NCBI RefSeq assembly: GCF_041276405.1
Contig: NZ_JBGGGT010000001.1
Span: 541,501-605,500 of the forward strand
From: Microvirga sp. TS319
GTDB lineage: Bacteria > Pseudomonadota > Alphaproteobacteria > Rhizobiales > Beijerinckiaceae
Direction: 5' to 3'
DNA length: 64,000 nucleotides
The position numbers and the translations under genes are program-made. Positions 1 through 8,091 of the stretch are shown one piece after another. Position 1 is the stretch's first letter; every line of letters starts with the position of its first letter. Under the pieces are notes generated by a model. That model was not told the origin of the DNA, did no database searches, and was given only the letters and a program-made list of their open reading frames with translations.

Positions 1-20
1 TGGAACAGGGAGAATTCCCC

Positions 21-134
21 ATGAACGTCACCACTCTTCGTGCCCTGTACGTCGCCAAGCGCCAGGAAGTCCGCAGCATCGGGGAGCAACTGCCGGGCCC
101 TGCGGAGGATGGCCGATGTGGCAGGCCGTCCTGA
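21..134 (+). CDS. possible 37-residue ORF, unknown
   Basis: A short ATG ORF begins MNVTTLRALYVAKRQEV and is preceded by a purine-rich stretch (GGGAGAAT). Nothing about it is recognisable and the second half looks non-coding, so it may be the end of a remnant. The following 135-291 stretch shows no gene. Confidence 0.2.
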   Translation: MNVTTLRALYVAKRQEVRSIGEQLPGPAEDGRCGRPS

Positions 135-291
135 ACTCAAGCAGGGGATCCAACCCACCTGGAGGAGACCCACGCGCATCGATCCACGAGCGCTTGATCC
201 TGCTCGCCAAGCGCATGCTCAACCCGGATGCAGCCGCGGGCTGATGCATGAGGACACAACATCACAGTGATTGCGAAGAGGGAGGAGAGCG

Positions 292-753
292 ATGCCGCTC
301 ACCATCACCAGCCCGGCCTTCCGCGACGGTGAGGTCATTCCGACCCGGTATACCCGGGACGGCGAGAATCTCTCGCCGCCGCTGGAGTGGCGCGATGCGC
401 CGCCGGAAACCAAGAGTTTCGTGCTGATCGTCGAGGATCCGGATGCGCCGCCGGGCACGTTCCGGCACTGGGCGCTGTACAACATCCCGACCGGTGCAGC
501 CGGCTTACCGGAAGGGGTGTCCGCCCAAGAGCGCGGCGGGCCGGGGGAGGGCGTCAACGGGTTCCGGAACGCCCGCTATGACGGTCCCGAGCCGCCGAGA
601 GGCCATGGGCCGCATCACTACCACTTCCGGCTGGCCGCCCTTGATGTGCCGCAGCTCAATCTATCAACCTCTGCGAAGGTCGAGGACATCTGGACCAAGG
701 CGCAGCCTCACATCGTGGCACAGGCGGAGGTCGTTGGAACCTACGAGCGATGA
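292..753 (+). CDS. YbhB/YbcL-type PEBP family protein
   Basis: The 153-residue product matches the Raf-kinase-inhibitor-like / phosphatidylethanolamine-binding family in bacteria. It shows the conserved DPDAP near residue 45, HWALYNIP about ten residues later, and the GPHHYHF segment in the second half. These residues line the anion/ligand pocket in the family. Length is typical of the single-domain cytoplasmic bacterial form, and no signal peptide is seen. I chose ATG 292 because GGAGG at 281-285 sits at a good distance; a TTG at 271 in the same frame lacks such a site. Its stop overlaps the ATG of an outer-membrane protein relic (ATGA), so the 3' neighbourhood has been rearranged. The cellular role of bacterial PEBPs is poorly defined and no substrate is inferred. 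Confidence 0.9.
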   Translation: MPLTITSPAFRDGEVIPTRYTRDGENLSPPLEWRDAPPETKSFVLIVEDPDAPPGTFRHWALYNIPTGAAGLPEGVSAQERGGPGEGVNGFRNARYDGPEPPRGHGPHHYHFRLAALDVPQLNLSTSAKVEDIWTKAQPHIVAQAEVVGTYER

Positions 754-947
754 GACGGAAGACCGGCTTTATGATCGGGGCCGGCACGGAGCATCGGCTG
801 ACACAGAACGTGTCGCTCAAGACCGAGACGCTTTACTACAATCTCGAGGACGAGACGCTCACGCTCGCACGTTCTGTCAGCCAGGCGACCTACCGGTTCA
901 AGAACGATGGTTGGATCAGCCGGATCGGGCTGAACGTCCGGTTCTGA
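750..947 (+). pseudogene. C-terminal relic of an outer-membrane beta-barrel protein
   Basis: The 65 codons encode only the last two or three beta-strands of an Omp25-like barrel and end in the classical C-terminal phenylalanine (LNVRF). Over the last 60 residues, 46 are identical to the intact outer-membrane protein at 6753-7535. The signal peptide and the first three quarters of the barrel are missing. The relic starts exactly at the stop of the PEBP gene (ATGA overlap), so a deletion or recombination junction lies there. It cannot form a barrel on its own. Confidence 0.8.
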
Positions 948-1332
948 TCTGGAGGCAGCAAGGGGCAGCCTGAAGAGGTTCGCTGGAGGTTCGCGAATCA
1001 CGCCCGTGAGGGGCCGCCACAACGCCGAAATCCCGGCGAGCGGTCGCACGCCACACGGATCCCATGCGATGAGCCTGCGCTGGGTGCCCGGACACGTCCG
1101 GGCATTCCGTGTCAGACGGCCGCTAAAAGTGAAACTCAACCCCATGCACAGTAAGAGATCGGCGCGTCTGGATCTGTCAAAGCAACGCGCGGCAGAGAAC
1201 GGCCATGTCTACTAACAGTGACAAAGCTCACGAGCCATTAGGGAAAACATAGATAATGTTTTCTCTGTATGGGCTGGCGATTTACCTCGCCGCCCGGGTA
1301 AATCGTTCTTCTCTCAGTAGTGGAGAATGATT
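948..1332. other. intergenic stretch with one perfect inverted repeat
   Basis: No convincing gene. The one structured element is GAAAACAT (1243-1250) and its complement ATGTTTTC (1256-1263) around a 5-base spacer, in AT-rich DNA about 70 bases before the next start codon. It could be an operator or a weak terminator. Confidence 0.4.
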
Positions 1333-1923
1333 ATGGCACAGCTACCACAAACGGCCCCCTGGGATGATGCGACGCCCGTGGGCACCCGCCTGAAAGCGGC
1401 GACAGGAACGTGTCACCCGGGGCTGCAAGAGGCCCTCGTCCGTCAGGTCCAGGAGACCATGCCGGCCTCCTCCCGGATGATTCCGGCACACTCTCCGGAT
1501 CTCGAGGAGGCGGCCGTGGCGGCTTTGACGGAGATGCAGCCGCAGAACACCGTCCAAGGGATGCTGGCCGGCCAGTTCGTGGCGCTGCACTTTGCCAGCA
1601 TGGACTGCCTCCAGCGTGCTGCCGAGAAGGGCACCTTGCCTGCCGTGCGCGATATGAACCTGCGTCATACCACAAAGCTCTTGGCTGCCGAGCTTCGCGT
1701 GCTGGAGGTCCTCGAGCGGTTGCAGGGCCGGGGCCCCGTGCCGCAACCCCACGGACCATTTGTCAATGTCGAGCCGGGCGGGCAGGCGGTGGTCGGGGTC
1801 CAGGTGGGCATGGCCGCGGCCGAGGGTAGCGATGGTCGGCCGGGGGCTGATTGCGCCCAGGACGATGAGCGGGTGAAGCGATCCCCAGGCGAGCGCGACC
1901 CACGGGGCATTCGTCTTGGGTGA
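1333..1923 (+). CDS. conserved hypothetical protein, mobile-DNA associated
   Basis: The product is about 196 residues and mostly alpha-helical by composition, with a central segment (NTVQGMLAGQFVALHFASMD) and a later GQAVVGV motif. From memory, similar proteins with a VEHVHVHAGGQAVVG-type ending occur beside HGG-motif proteins and transposases in Rhizobiales; that resemblance is unverified. ATG 1333 is preferred over ATG 1327 because GGAG at 1322-1325 is then correctly spaced. The last 40 residues are low-complexity and charged, perhaps read-through into former intergenic DNA after loss of the original stop. It lies 22 bases before the HGG-motif gene, which fits a two-gene unit. No biochemical function can be assigned. 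Confidence 0.55.
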   Translation: MAQLPQTAPWDDATPVGTRLKAATGTCHPGLQEALVRQVQETMPASSRMIPAHSPDLEEAAVAALTEMQPQNTVQGMLAGQFVALHFASMDCLQRAAEKGTLPAVRDMNLRHTTKLLAAELRVLEVLERLQGRGPVPQPHGPFVNVEPGGQAVVGVQVGMAAAEGSDGRPGADCAQDDERVKRSPGERDPRGIRLG

Positions 1924-1945
1924 TCATGTCCGCAACACCGGGCCG

Positions 1946-2182
1946 ATGCGGGCGAGCCGGCGTTGTGGCGCGCTCACCCGATCCGGCTGCGCCTGTCAGG
2001 CGCCCGCAGTCCAGGGCAAGCGACGGTGTCGCATGCATGGGGGCGCCACCGGGTCCGGAGCCCCTGACGGCAACCAGAATGCGCTCCGGACGGGGTTGCA
2101 CACCCGCGCGATGATCGCGCAGCGCCAGACTGTGGGCCTCTTGCTGAAGCGCGCACGCCAGATGCTGGACGATCTTGAATGA
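1946..2182 (+). CDS. HGG-motif small protein (HGGxxxGAPxGNxNA type)
   Basis: The 78-residue product starts at ATG 1946 and carries a probable Cys/His cluster (GCACQAPAVQGKRRCRMHGG), then GAPDGNQNALRTGLHT, then a short helical tail. This arrangement is a recognisable small family found next to transposases and prophage genes in alphaproteobacteria; its function is unknown. The four Cys/His positions suggest a small metal-binding fold, which is inference. An in-frame TTG at 1916 would add ten residues and overlap the upstream stop. It is short but internally consistent with the family. Confidence 0.65.
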   Translation: MRASRRCGALTRSGCACQAPAVQGKRRCRMHGGATGSGAPDGNQNALRTGLHTRAMIAQRQTVGLLLKRARQMLDDLE

Positions 2183-2350
2183 GTTTTCACGGGCGTCTGG
2201 CTCAAGATTGCGTGCAAAGTTTCCATGCGCGTAGCGGAGGCTGAGTGCTTGGAACACAGTGACTTAGCTTTGAGGCTCGAAGCCCAGTAAACTTTGAAAA
2301 CCTGCCAAGCCCGGAGCTAGAGGTGAATTTGGACTCGCGGGGAGATCTCT

Positions 2351-2365
2351 ATATAAATGTTATAT
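2351..2365. promoter_or_regulatory. AT-rich dyad upstream of the RTX gene
   Basis: ATATAA and TTATAT are mirror-related around ATG in a very AT-rich island about 60 bases before the RTX gene in otherwise GC-rich DNA. A promoter or regulator site here is plausible; no clear -35/-10 pair was identified. Confidence 0.3.
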
Positions 2366-2422
2366 TATTTGCAACTATGGGCCGTTTCGGTTTCGAAGCG
2401 CTAAACAAGCGCGCTCTGAGGA

Positions 2423-5400
2423 TTGTGCAAAAAATCGGAAAATTTTGATAGACGACAGGAATACATCCGTGCAAACCGGATTCAGCTTTTGTCTAATCCT
2501 TTGGGGGTAGAGGTCGTGTCACCCAGGTCTAAGTCAAAGAACGTTCTCTATTTCATCGACGAATCTGTCTCAGATATCAACACTATTGTGAACGCGATTC
2601 CGGCCTCGGCTGAGGTGAGGGTCATCGGCTTTGGTGAGGATGCTGTTGTTCACCTTCAGGCGGCTCTGGCGGACAAGCGCGACATCTCAGCCGTTCACCT
2701 CGTCAGCCATGGTCGACCAGGGGCGATCGTGCTGGGTGCGAGTGTCATCGACGCCACCACTCTGGCCACGCGCGCAGAGGATTTCCTTGATATCGGCAGG
2801 TCTCTCGCGCCCGACGCGGATCTGATCGTCTATGGCTGCCGTGTAGCCGAAGGGGAGAGCGGGAAGGCCTTCTTGGCCAAACTGGCCGACCTCACCGGTT
2901 CGAACGTGGCTGCTTCGGAAACCTTGACCGGCGCCGCCCATCTTGGCGGCAACTGGGACCTCGAGGTCCGCCTGGGGAATGTGCGGGCTTCCACCTTGAG
3001 TGTTCCGTCCTATGCCGATGTCCTGGCGGCACCAAACATCGGCTCACTTGCGCCGATTTCATACATCGAGGGGGATGCGGCGCAGTCGATCGGGACGGTC
3101 ACCTTCACCGATGGCTCGGGCTATGCGGGCGGTTCGATCACCTTCGGTGTCAGCGGAGCGACCGCCAACGACCAGATGACGCTGTTCAGCGACGGGAACC
3201 CTGATGAGACCGGGGCGATCTCCCGTGATGCCTCGGGCAATGTCTATTATGGTAATGGTGCAGGCCGCGATCTCATCGGCAAGGTGGACGATGTCCAAAA
3301 TGGGCAGAACGGGCAGCCGCTGACGATCCATCTCATTGGAACTTCGACCAATGCCATCACCAATCCGAGCTTCGAGGGGTCAACGAGCGGTTGGACGATT
3401 GTTAAAAGCCGCGTGATTCTGGGCACGACCGAGATCAACGGTCATGTCACGCCCGTGGATCCTACCGCTCCCCCGAATTCCACGAACGGTGCAGGCGGCG
3501 GCATCGACAACGGTGGCATTACGTCGATGACGTACAATAGTGGGTTGGCGACTGACCAGCATACGGATGGCGGGAGCTCGCTGCGGCTTTATCTCAGCGG
3601 CAACACGTCGGACGGCTTTGATGTCGTCCACGGTCCATATGCCTATTCCGACACGTTCGCGGCTCAGGCTGGCGATGTCTTTGCTTTCGACTGGCGCGCC
3701 GCCGCAGGCGGAGATGCCTATGATGCCTTCGGCTATCTGATGAACGCCGACACTGGTGAGTACGTTCGCGTCTTGGATGCCACGGGCGAGAACGACACGG
3801 GTGTGACAAACTGGGCATCGCAGAAGGTCGTGGTGCCGGAATCCGGCAATTGGTTCTTTGTCTTCGTGGCAGGCACTTACGATTTCACGGGCGGCAGGGC
3901 TGTGGGTGGCTCGCTCTACATCGATAATTTTCGCGTCGAGCGTTCGCCTGTGAACGACACTGTGCTCGGCGAGCTGGCGAAGCATGTGCAATATCAGAAC
4001 ACATCTGATGCTCCGCCGGATGATCCGCGTACTCTCACAATCGAGGTCAAAGACGGTACGGGCGATATCGAGAAGGCCAACACAACCATCGACATCACTC
4101 CAGTCAACGATGCACCCGTTGTGTCGGGAGCTGTGGCAGGTGCGGCGACGGAAGGTGGCGCGGGTGTAACGCTCGACGCGCTCAAGAACGCATCCGATGT
4201 GGATGCGGACGATGTGCTCACGGTGGTCGATGTGGGCACCCTGCCGGCTGGTGTGACCTATGACGCAGCCACACACTCCTTCGCGCTGGATCCTGCTCAC
4301 CCGGCCTACCAGTCTCTTGCTGCGGGCGCGGCTCAAACGGTCACAGTCGAGTACAGCGTGTCGGACGGCACGGCGAAGGTCCCTGCCTCCGTTTCCTGGA
4401 CCGTAACAGGCACAAACGATGCGGCTGCTCTGTCTTCGGACACCAGAGAACTGACAGAGGCGGACGCTGTTCTGACGACGAGCGGCACACTTACCATCTC
4501 GGACGTGGACAGCCCTGAAACCTTCGTGCCGCAGACAGGCACGGATGGCCAGTACGGCACCTTCGCGATCGGCACGGATGGCAAGTGGACCTATGTAACT
4601 TTCTCAGCCCACAACGAGTTCCGGGCCGGGGAAACCTACACCGAGACGTTCCCGGTGACATCTGCCGACGGCACTACGACCACGGTTACGGTGAAGATCA
4701 CCGGCACGAACGATGCTGCCCAACTCTCGGCTGACGTTGCAACTCTGACCGAGGGTGATACTGCGGCTGCGCTCAGCACCTCGGGGCAGCTGACGATTGC
4801 TGATGTGGACAGCCCTGCGACTTTCATAGCGCAGTCGAACGTGGCTGGTCAGTATGGCATGTTCTCGATAGGCGCCGATGGCAAGTGGACGTATGAGGCT
4901 TCCTCGGCGCACGACGAGTTTCAGGTTGGCCAAGTTTACACTGAGATCTTCACCGTCACGTCATCCGATGGTACCACGACAACTGTGACCGTGAGGCTGA
5001 CTGGCACGAACGACGCAGCCTCTGGCCGGGTAGACGTGATAGGAGATCCTACTCAGGGTAAGGTTCTAACCGCCACCAATAACGTCGTTGATCCCGAGGG
5101 GATTGCCCCTTCCAGTGTTGCTTATCAATGGCAGCGTCAGCAGGCGAACGGCACCTGGGTGAACATCACCGGGGCAACGGGGACGACCTATGCGCTGACG
5201 CAGGCTGATGTGGATGCCGGCCATGTGCGAGTGGTGATGACCTACACCGATCTCGGTGGTAGCGCCGAGCAGGTTTCCGGCGATGCCATCCCGGTGGCCA
5301 ATGTCAATGATACACCTACTGGTGCGGTCGCGATCACCGGCGAAGCGCGGGAAGGGCAGCTCCTGACGGCCGTCAACACTCTGGCCGACGACGATGGCCT

Positions 5401-6607
5401 GGGCACGTTGACCTACCAGTGGATGGCCGATGGTGTGGCAATTCACGGGGCCACGGGGTCGACCCTTACCCTCGCGCGGGATCACGTCGGGAAGGCGATC
5501 ACTGTCGTGGTCAGCTACACGGACGGGTACGGCACTCCTGAATTTGTGTCCTCGCCCGCAAGCTCGGTTGTCGTTGAGGAGAATGCCGGCGACGATCGGT
5601 TTTATGGTGGATCCGGCAACGACGAGTTGTTCGGAGGGACGGGCAACGATTGGCTGTATGGGTACGGCGGGCGCGACAAGCTCTTTGGCGAGGCCGGTAA
5701 TGACACGATCGATGGCGGAGCGGACAATGACACCCTCGACGGCGGCTCCGGCGATGATCTCCTGTTCGGCAACGATGGCAGGGATCGCCTCTACGGGAAC
5801 AGCGGGCGCGACACGCTCTTTGGTGGTGCCGACCACGACACAATCAGCGGCGGGGCGGACAGTGACATTTTGAAGGGCCAATCGGGCAACGACTGGCTCT
5901 ATGGCGATGCCGGCACCGATACTCTCTACGGCGGCATTGGCAACGACCGTCTCTATGGCGGCTCGGGCCATGACCGGCTCCTGGGCGAGGCCGGCCATGA
6001 CCGCCTCGACGGCGGTACCGGCAACGACACGCTTTTAGGCGGCACCGGCAACGATACCCTGGTGGGCGGCACCGGTCACGACCGCCTCTATGGCGATGCC
6101 GGCCACGACCGGCTCTATGGCGAGATCGGCAACGATCGCCTCGACGGCGGCTCCGGCCATGACCGCCTCGACGGCGGCACCGGCAACGATACGCTTTTAG
6201 GCGGGATCGGCAACGACACCCTGCTGGGTGGGGCCGGCCGCGACAAGATGTGGGGTGGCTCCGGCAAGGACGTGTTCGTCTTCACCTCGGCCAAGGACAG
6301 TCAGGTCGGTTCACAGCGCGATGTCATCTATGACTTCCAGTCGGGGCACGACACGATCGACCTGCGCGGCATCGACGCCAACACCCGGCTTGCCGGCAAC
6401 CAGGCGTTTTCCTGGTCCTGCATGGACGTGGCCTTCGTCAACGTGGGCGAGGCTGACGCGGCCTTCCTGAGTGCGGGCTTTACGGGCAAGGCAGGGCAGC
6501 TGCGCTTTGCCAACGGCATTCTGTCAGGCGACATCGACGGGGATCGCAGGGCCGATTTCGAGATCAAGATTGTTGGTCACTTCTCCAGCGCCGATGTGAT
6601 CCTCTAA
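2423..6607 (+). CDS. large secreted DUF4347 / VCBS / RTX calcium-binding protein
   Basis: This 1394-residue acidic protein opens with a DUF4347 domain (about residues 38-190: HLVSHGRPGA, LIVYGCRVAEGESG, then GGNWDLEV). It continues with a sandwich-like region around 310-510 (NPSFEGSTSGWTI), cadherin/VCBS-type repeats at about 560-870 (ITGTNDAA repeated), Ig-like modules to about 1050, and a block of RTX nonapeptides at about 1055-1275. The last 120 residues resemble the serralysin-type RTX C-terminus. No Sec signal is present. In this family export is by a type I (HlyBD/TolC) system using a C-terminal signal, with folding outside on calcium. The likely role is an adhesin or matrix protein. 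The annotated start is TTG 2423 after GAG; a slightly later start would not affect any domain. No type I secretion genes are visible nearby. Confidence 0.85.
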   Translation: MCKKSENFDRRQEYIRANRIQLLSNPLGVEVVSPRSKSKNVLYFIDESVSDINTIVNAIPASAEVRVIGFGEDAVVHLQAALADKRDISAVHLVSHGRPGAIVLGASVIDATTLATRAEDFLDIGRSLAPDADLIVYGCRVAEGESGKAFLAKLADLTGSNVAASETLTGAAHLGGNWDLEVRLGNVRASTLSVPSYADVLAAPNIGSLAPISYIEGDAAQSIGTVTFTDGSGYAGGSITFGVSGATANDQMTLFSDGNPDETGAISRDASGNVYYGNGAGRDLIGKVDDVQNGQNGQPLTIHLIGTSTNAITNPSFEGSTSGWTIVKSRVILGTTEINGHVTPVDPTAPPNSTNGAGGGIDNGGITSMTYNSGLATDQHTDGGSSLRLYLSGNTSDGFDVVHGPYAYSDTFAAQAGDVFAFDWRAAAGGDAYDAFGYLMNADTGEYVRVLDATGENDTGVTNWASQKVVVPESGNWFFVFVAGTYDFTGGRAVGGSLYIDNFRVERSPVNDTVLGELAKHVQYQNTSDAPPDDPRTLTIEVKDGTGDIEKANTTIDITPVNDAPVVSGAVAGAATEGGAGVTLDALKNASDVDADDVLTVVDVGTLPAGVTYDAATHSFALDPAHPAYQSLAAGAAQTVTVEYSVSDGTAKVPASVSWTVTGTNDAAALSSDTRELTEADAVLTTSGTLTISDVDSPETFVPQTGTDGQYGTFAIGTDGKWTYVTFSAHNEFRAGETYTETFPVTSADGTTTTVTVKITGTNDAAQLSADVATLTEGDTAAALSTSGQLTIADVDSPATFIAQSNVAGQYGMFSIGADGKWTYEASSAHDEFQVGQVYTEIFTVTSSDGTTTTVTVRLTGTNDAASGRVDVIGDPTQGKVLTATNNVVDPEGIAPSSVAYQWQRQQANGTWVNITGATGTTYALTQADVDAGHVRVVMTYTDLGGSAEQVSGDAIPVANVNDTPTGAVAITGEAREGQLLTAVNTLADDDGLGTLTYQWMADGVAIHGATGSTLTLARDHVGKAITVVVSYTDGYGTPEFVSSPASSVVVEENAGDDRFYGGSGNDELFGGTGNDWLYGYGGRDKLFGEAGNDTIDGGADNDTLDGGSGDDLLFGNDGRDRLYGNSGRDTLFGGADHDTISGGADSDILKGQSGNDWLYGDAGTDTLYGGIGNDRLYGGSGHDRLLGEAGHDRLDGGTGNDTLLGGTGNDTLVGGTGHDRLYGDAGHDRLYGEIGNDRLDGGSGHDRLDGGTGNDTLLGGIGNDTLLGGAGRDKMWGGSGKDVFVFTSAKDSQVGSQRDVIYDFQSGHDTIDLRGIDANTRLAGNQAFSWSCMDVAFVNVGEADAAFLSAGFTGKAGQLRFANGILSGDIDGDRRADFEIKIVGHFSSADVIL
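4410..5020 (+). repeat. tandem VCBS/cadherin-like repeats
   Basis: Two units of about 100 residues each run from GTNDAA to GTNDAA. Both contain TISDVDSP/TIADVDSP, then QYG.F.IG.DGKWTY, then VTS.DGTTTTVTV. The DNA repeat is diverged but the protein repeat is obvious. Such modules act as extracellular spacers in large adhesins. Confidence 0.8.
5588..6250 (+). repeat. RTX nonapeptide (GGxGxDxLx) repeat block
   Basis: About two dozen consecutive glycine/aspartate nonapeptides such as YGGSGND, FGGTGND, DGGSGDD and LGGTGND. In RTX proteins these fold into parallel beta-rolls binding one calcium per turn. The DNA is internally repetitive, especially from 5930 to 6230, and could expand or contract by slippage. 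Confidence 0.9.
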
Positions 6608-6615
6608 GCTGACCG

Positions 6616-6645
6616 AGGCAGGGCAGGGCAATTCCTGCCCTGCCT
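6616..6645 (+). terminator. 12-bp perfect hairpin after the RTX gene
   Basis: AGGCAGGGCAGG (6616-6627) pairs perfectly with CCTGCCCTGCCT (6634-6645) across a 6-base GCAATT loop, 9 bases after the RTX stop. Only two T residues follow, so termination may be partly Rho-dependent or the hairpin may stabilise the mRNA. Confidence 0.75.
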
Positions 6646-6752
6646 TGCGCCCGTCCTCTGAACTGTTGCTCATGAGCGCTGAATGTTGCCATCCGGTGAC
6701 AGGTTCCGCGAGAGCCTTACCCTATAGTCTGGCCCAATCATCGGAGATCATA

Positions 6753-7535
6753 ATGAAGTTCCTCCTTCTCTCTGCGGCAGCCCTGATGGCTGGCACGGCG
6801 GTGGCGGCAGCAGACGACCTGCCGAATCGTGTATCGACCGTCACCCCAGTGATCGCCCAATCCGCCTTCAACTGGACAGGCTTCTATGCGGGCGTCCAAG
6901 GTGCCTGGATCCGGGATGATGGCGACGCGGTCCGCACCGGACTTGCCGGCGTGCCGGCAATCTCAGTTCCCAACCGGGCCGGCCTTGGGGACAATGGGCT
7001 CGGTGGTGGTGGACAGATCGGCTACCAGATGCAGTTCGGCAGCCTCGTAGCGGGTCTCGAGGCCGACTTCACGTTGACCGATGTGGGCCGCTCCCGCAGC
7101 AGCGTGAACCCGGCGAGTGCAGACCCGGCGTGCCAATGCACGGCGACGACGACGCTCACCTCGGAGATGAACTCGTTCGGCAGCGTCAGAGGGCGGGTCG
7201 GCGTTGCCATGCCGAGCCTCGGAACGTTCTTCGACCGGACGCTGCTGTACGTTACAGGTGGCTTGGCATATGCGCAGATCGAGCATCGAGGACAGATCGC
7301 AGTGACCCCACCGGGCATTGAGCTGCAAACGGTCCGTGATGACGTGAAGATGGGCTTCACGGTCGGGGCTGGAACCGAGATCGCCCTCACGCAGAACGTC
7401 TCGATCAAATCGGAAACGCTCTACTACAATCTTGGAGATGAGCGCCTGACGCTCGCACGGGCAGGCGATCAGGCGGTGTATCGCTTCAAGAACGACGGCT
7501 GGATCAGCCGCGTGGGTGCCAACGTGCGCTTTTAA
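6753..7535 (+). CDS. outer-membrane beta-barrel protein (Omp25/porin-like)
   Basis: The 260-residue product starts with a clear Sec signal peptide (MKFLLLSAAALMAGTAVAAA, cleavage after AVAAA) and then the family hallmark NWTGFYAGVQ. Further features are GGGGQIGYQMQFG and the strand pattern ending GWISRVGANVRF with terminal Phe, the signal for BAM-dependent insertion. This fits an eight-stranded barrel of the Omp25/Omp31 type. ATG 6753 is supported by GGAG at 6743-6746; longer in-frame extensions lack a signal peptide at their start. A residue pair CQC near the middle is unusual for this family. The C-terminal 60 residues match the relic at 750-947, so the genome has had more than one copy. 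Confidence 0.88.
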   Translation: MKFLLLSAAALMAGTAVAAADDLPNRVSTVTPVIAQSAFNWTGFYAGVQGAWIRDDGDAVRTGLAGVPAISVPNRAGLGDNGLGGGGQIGYQMQFGSLVAGLEADFTLTDVGRSRSSVNPASADPACQCTATTTLTSEMNSFGSVRGRVGVAMPSLGTFFDRTLLYVTGGLAYAQIEHRGQIAVTPPGIELQTVRDDVKMGFTVGAGTEIALTQNVSIKSETLYYNLGDERLTLARAGDQAVYRFKNDGWISRVGANVRF

Positions 7536-8091
7536 ACCCGAGCGCCTGGGGTGAAGCCACTTCAGGACACGGTCGCGTTCTGCCCAAACCACGCGATTCG
7601 GCAACGAGCGAGGGCTCGATGGACGCTTTTCATCGTGCCTCCCACCGCTCATGCAGCAGCGTGCGGTGTTCGAGGCCGAGGTGGGCGTTCGGCCGAACCC
7701 CTTGGTCAATCGGTTACAGGTCCGGCAAGGCGCTGAGCAGAGCGGGGCTGTCTGACCCGGTCCCGCCAGAGTCCGATCCCGGCCGGAGATCGTCAAAGGC
7801 GGAGCGGCGTGACCTCGGCCATGCGACGGTAAGGGCGCACAGTGCCGGCCCAAAGCCGCAATGGCTCCCATGGCCGCTTTCCTGAGCACGTGGGAATAGG
7901 TGCCGTATTCCCTCGCCAGCTCTCCTAATACCGCTGCGCGACGGCATAGCGTAGGCGAGCGTCTGAAAGCTGCTCAACTGTCGATCCGGGCATGCCCATG
8001 TTTCTACTCGATTTAATGGGAACGAATGAGGGGCATCGTATCGAGAGGATGAGAGCCAGCTGGCGCGATGGATAGGCTAGGTGCGTCAGTA
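7536..8091. other. stretch without a convincing gene
   Basis: Several short open frames exist on both strands, but they have atypical composition, no ribosome-binding site and no recognisable family. Nothing is supported here between the outer-membrane protein and the hook gene. Confidence 0.5.

Noticed and set aside
3380-4336. A 318-codon open frame on the minus strand inside the RTX gene, and a similar one at 5066-5998
   Set aside because: They are antisense to clear VCBS/RTX coding sequence; GC-rich codon bias produces such long frames without any recognised motif or ribosome-binding site.
5588-6250. Regularly spaced repeats that could be mistaken for a CRISPR array
   Set aside because: They are in-frame protein repeats (GGxGxD) without unique spacers, leader or cas genes.
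6684-6730. TTGCCA ... TATAGT as a promoter for the outer-membrane protein gene
   Set aside because: The spacing between the two boxes (about 31 bases) is far too long for a sigma-70 promoter.
6963-7889. A 308-codon minus-strand frame across the outer-membrane protein gene
   Set aside because: Mostly antisense to a well-supported barrel gene, and its product has no recognisable domain.
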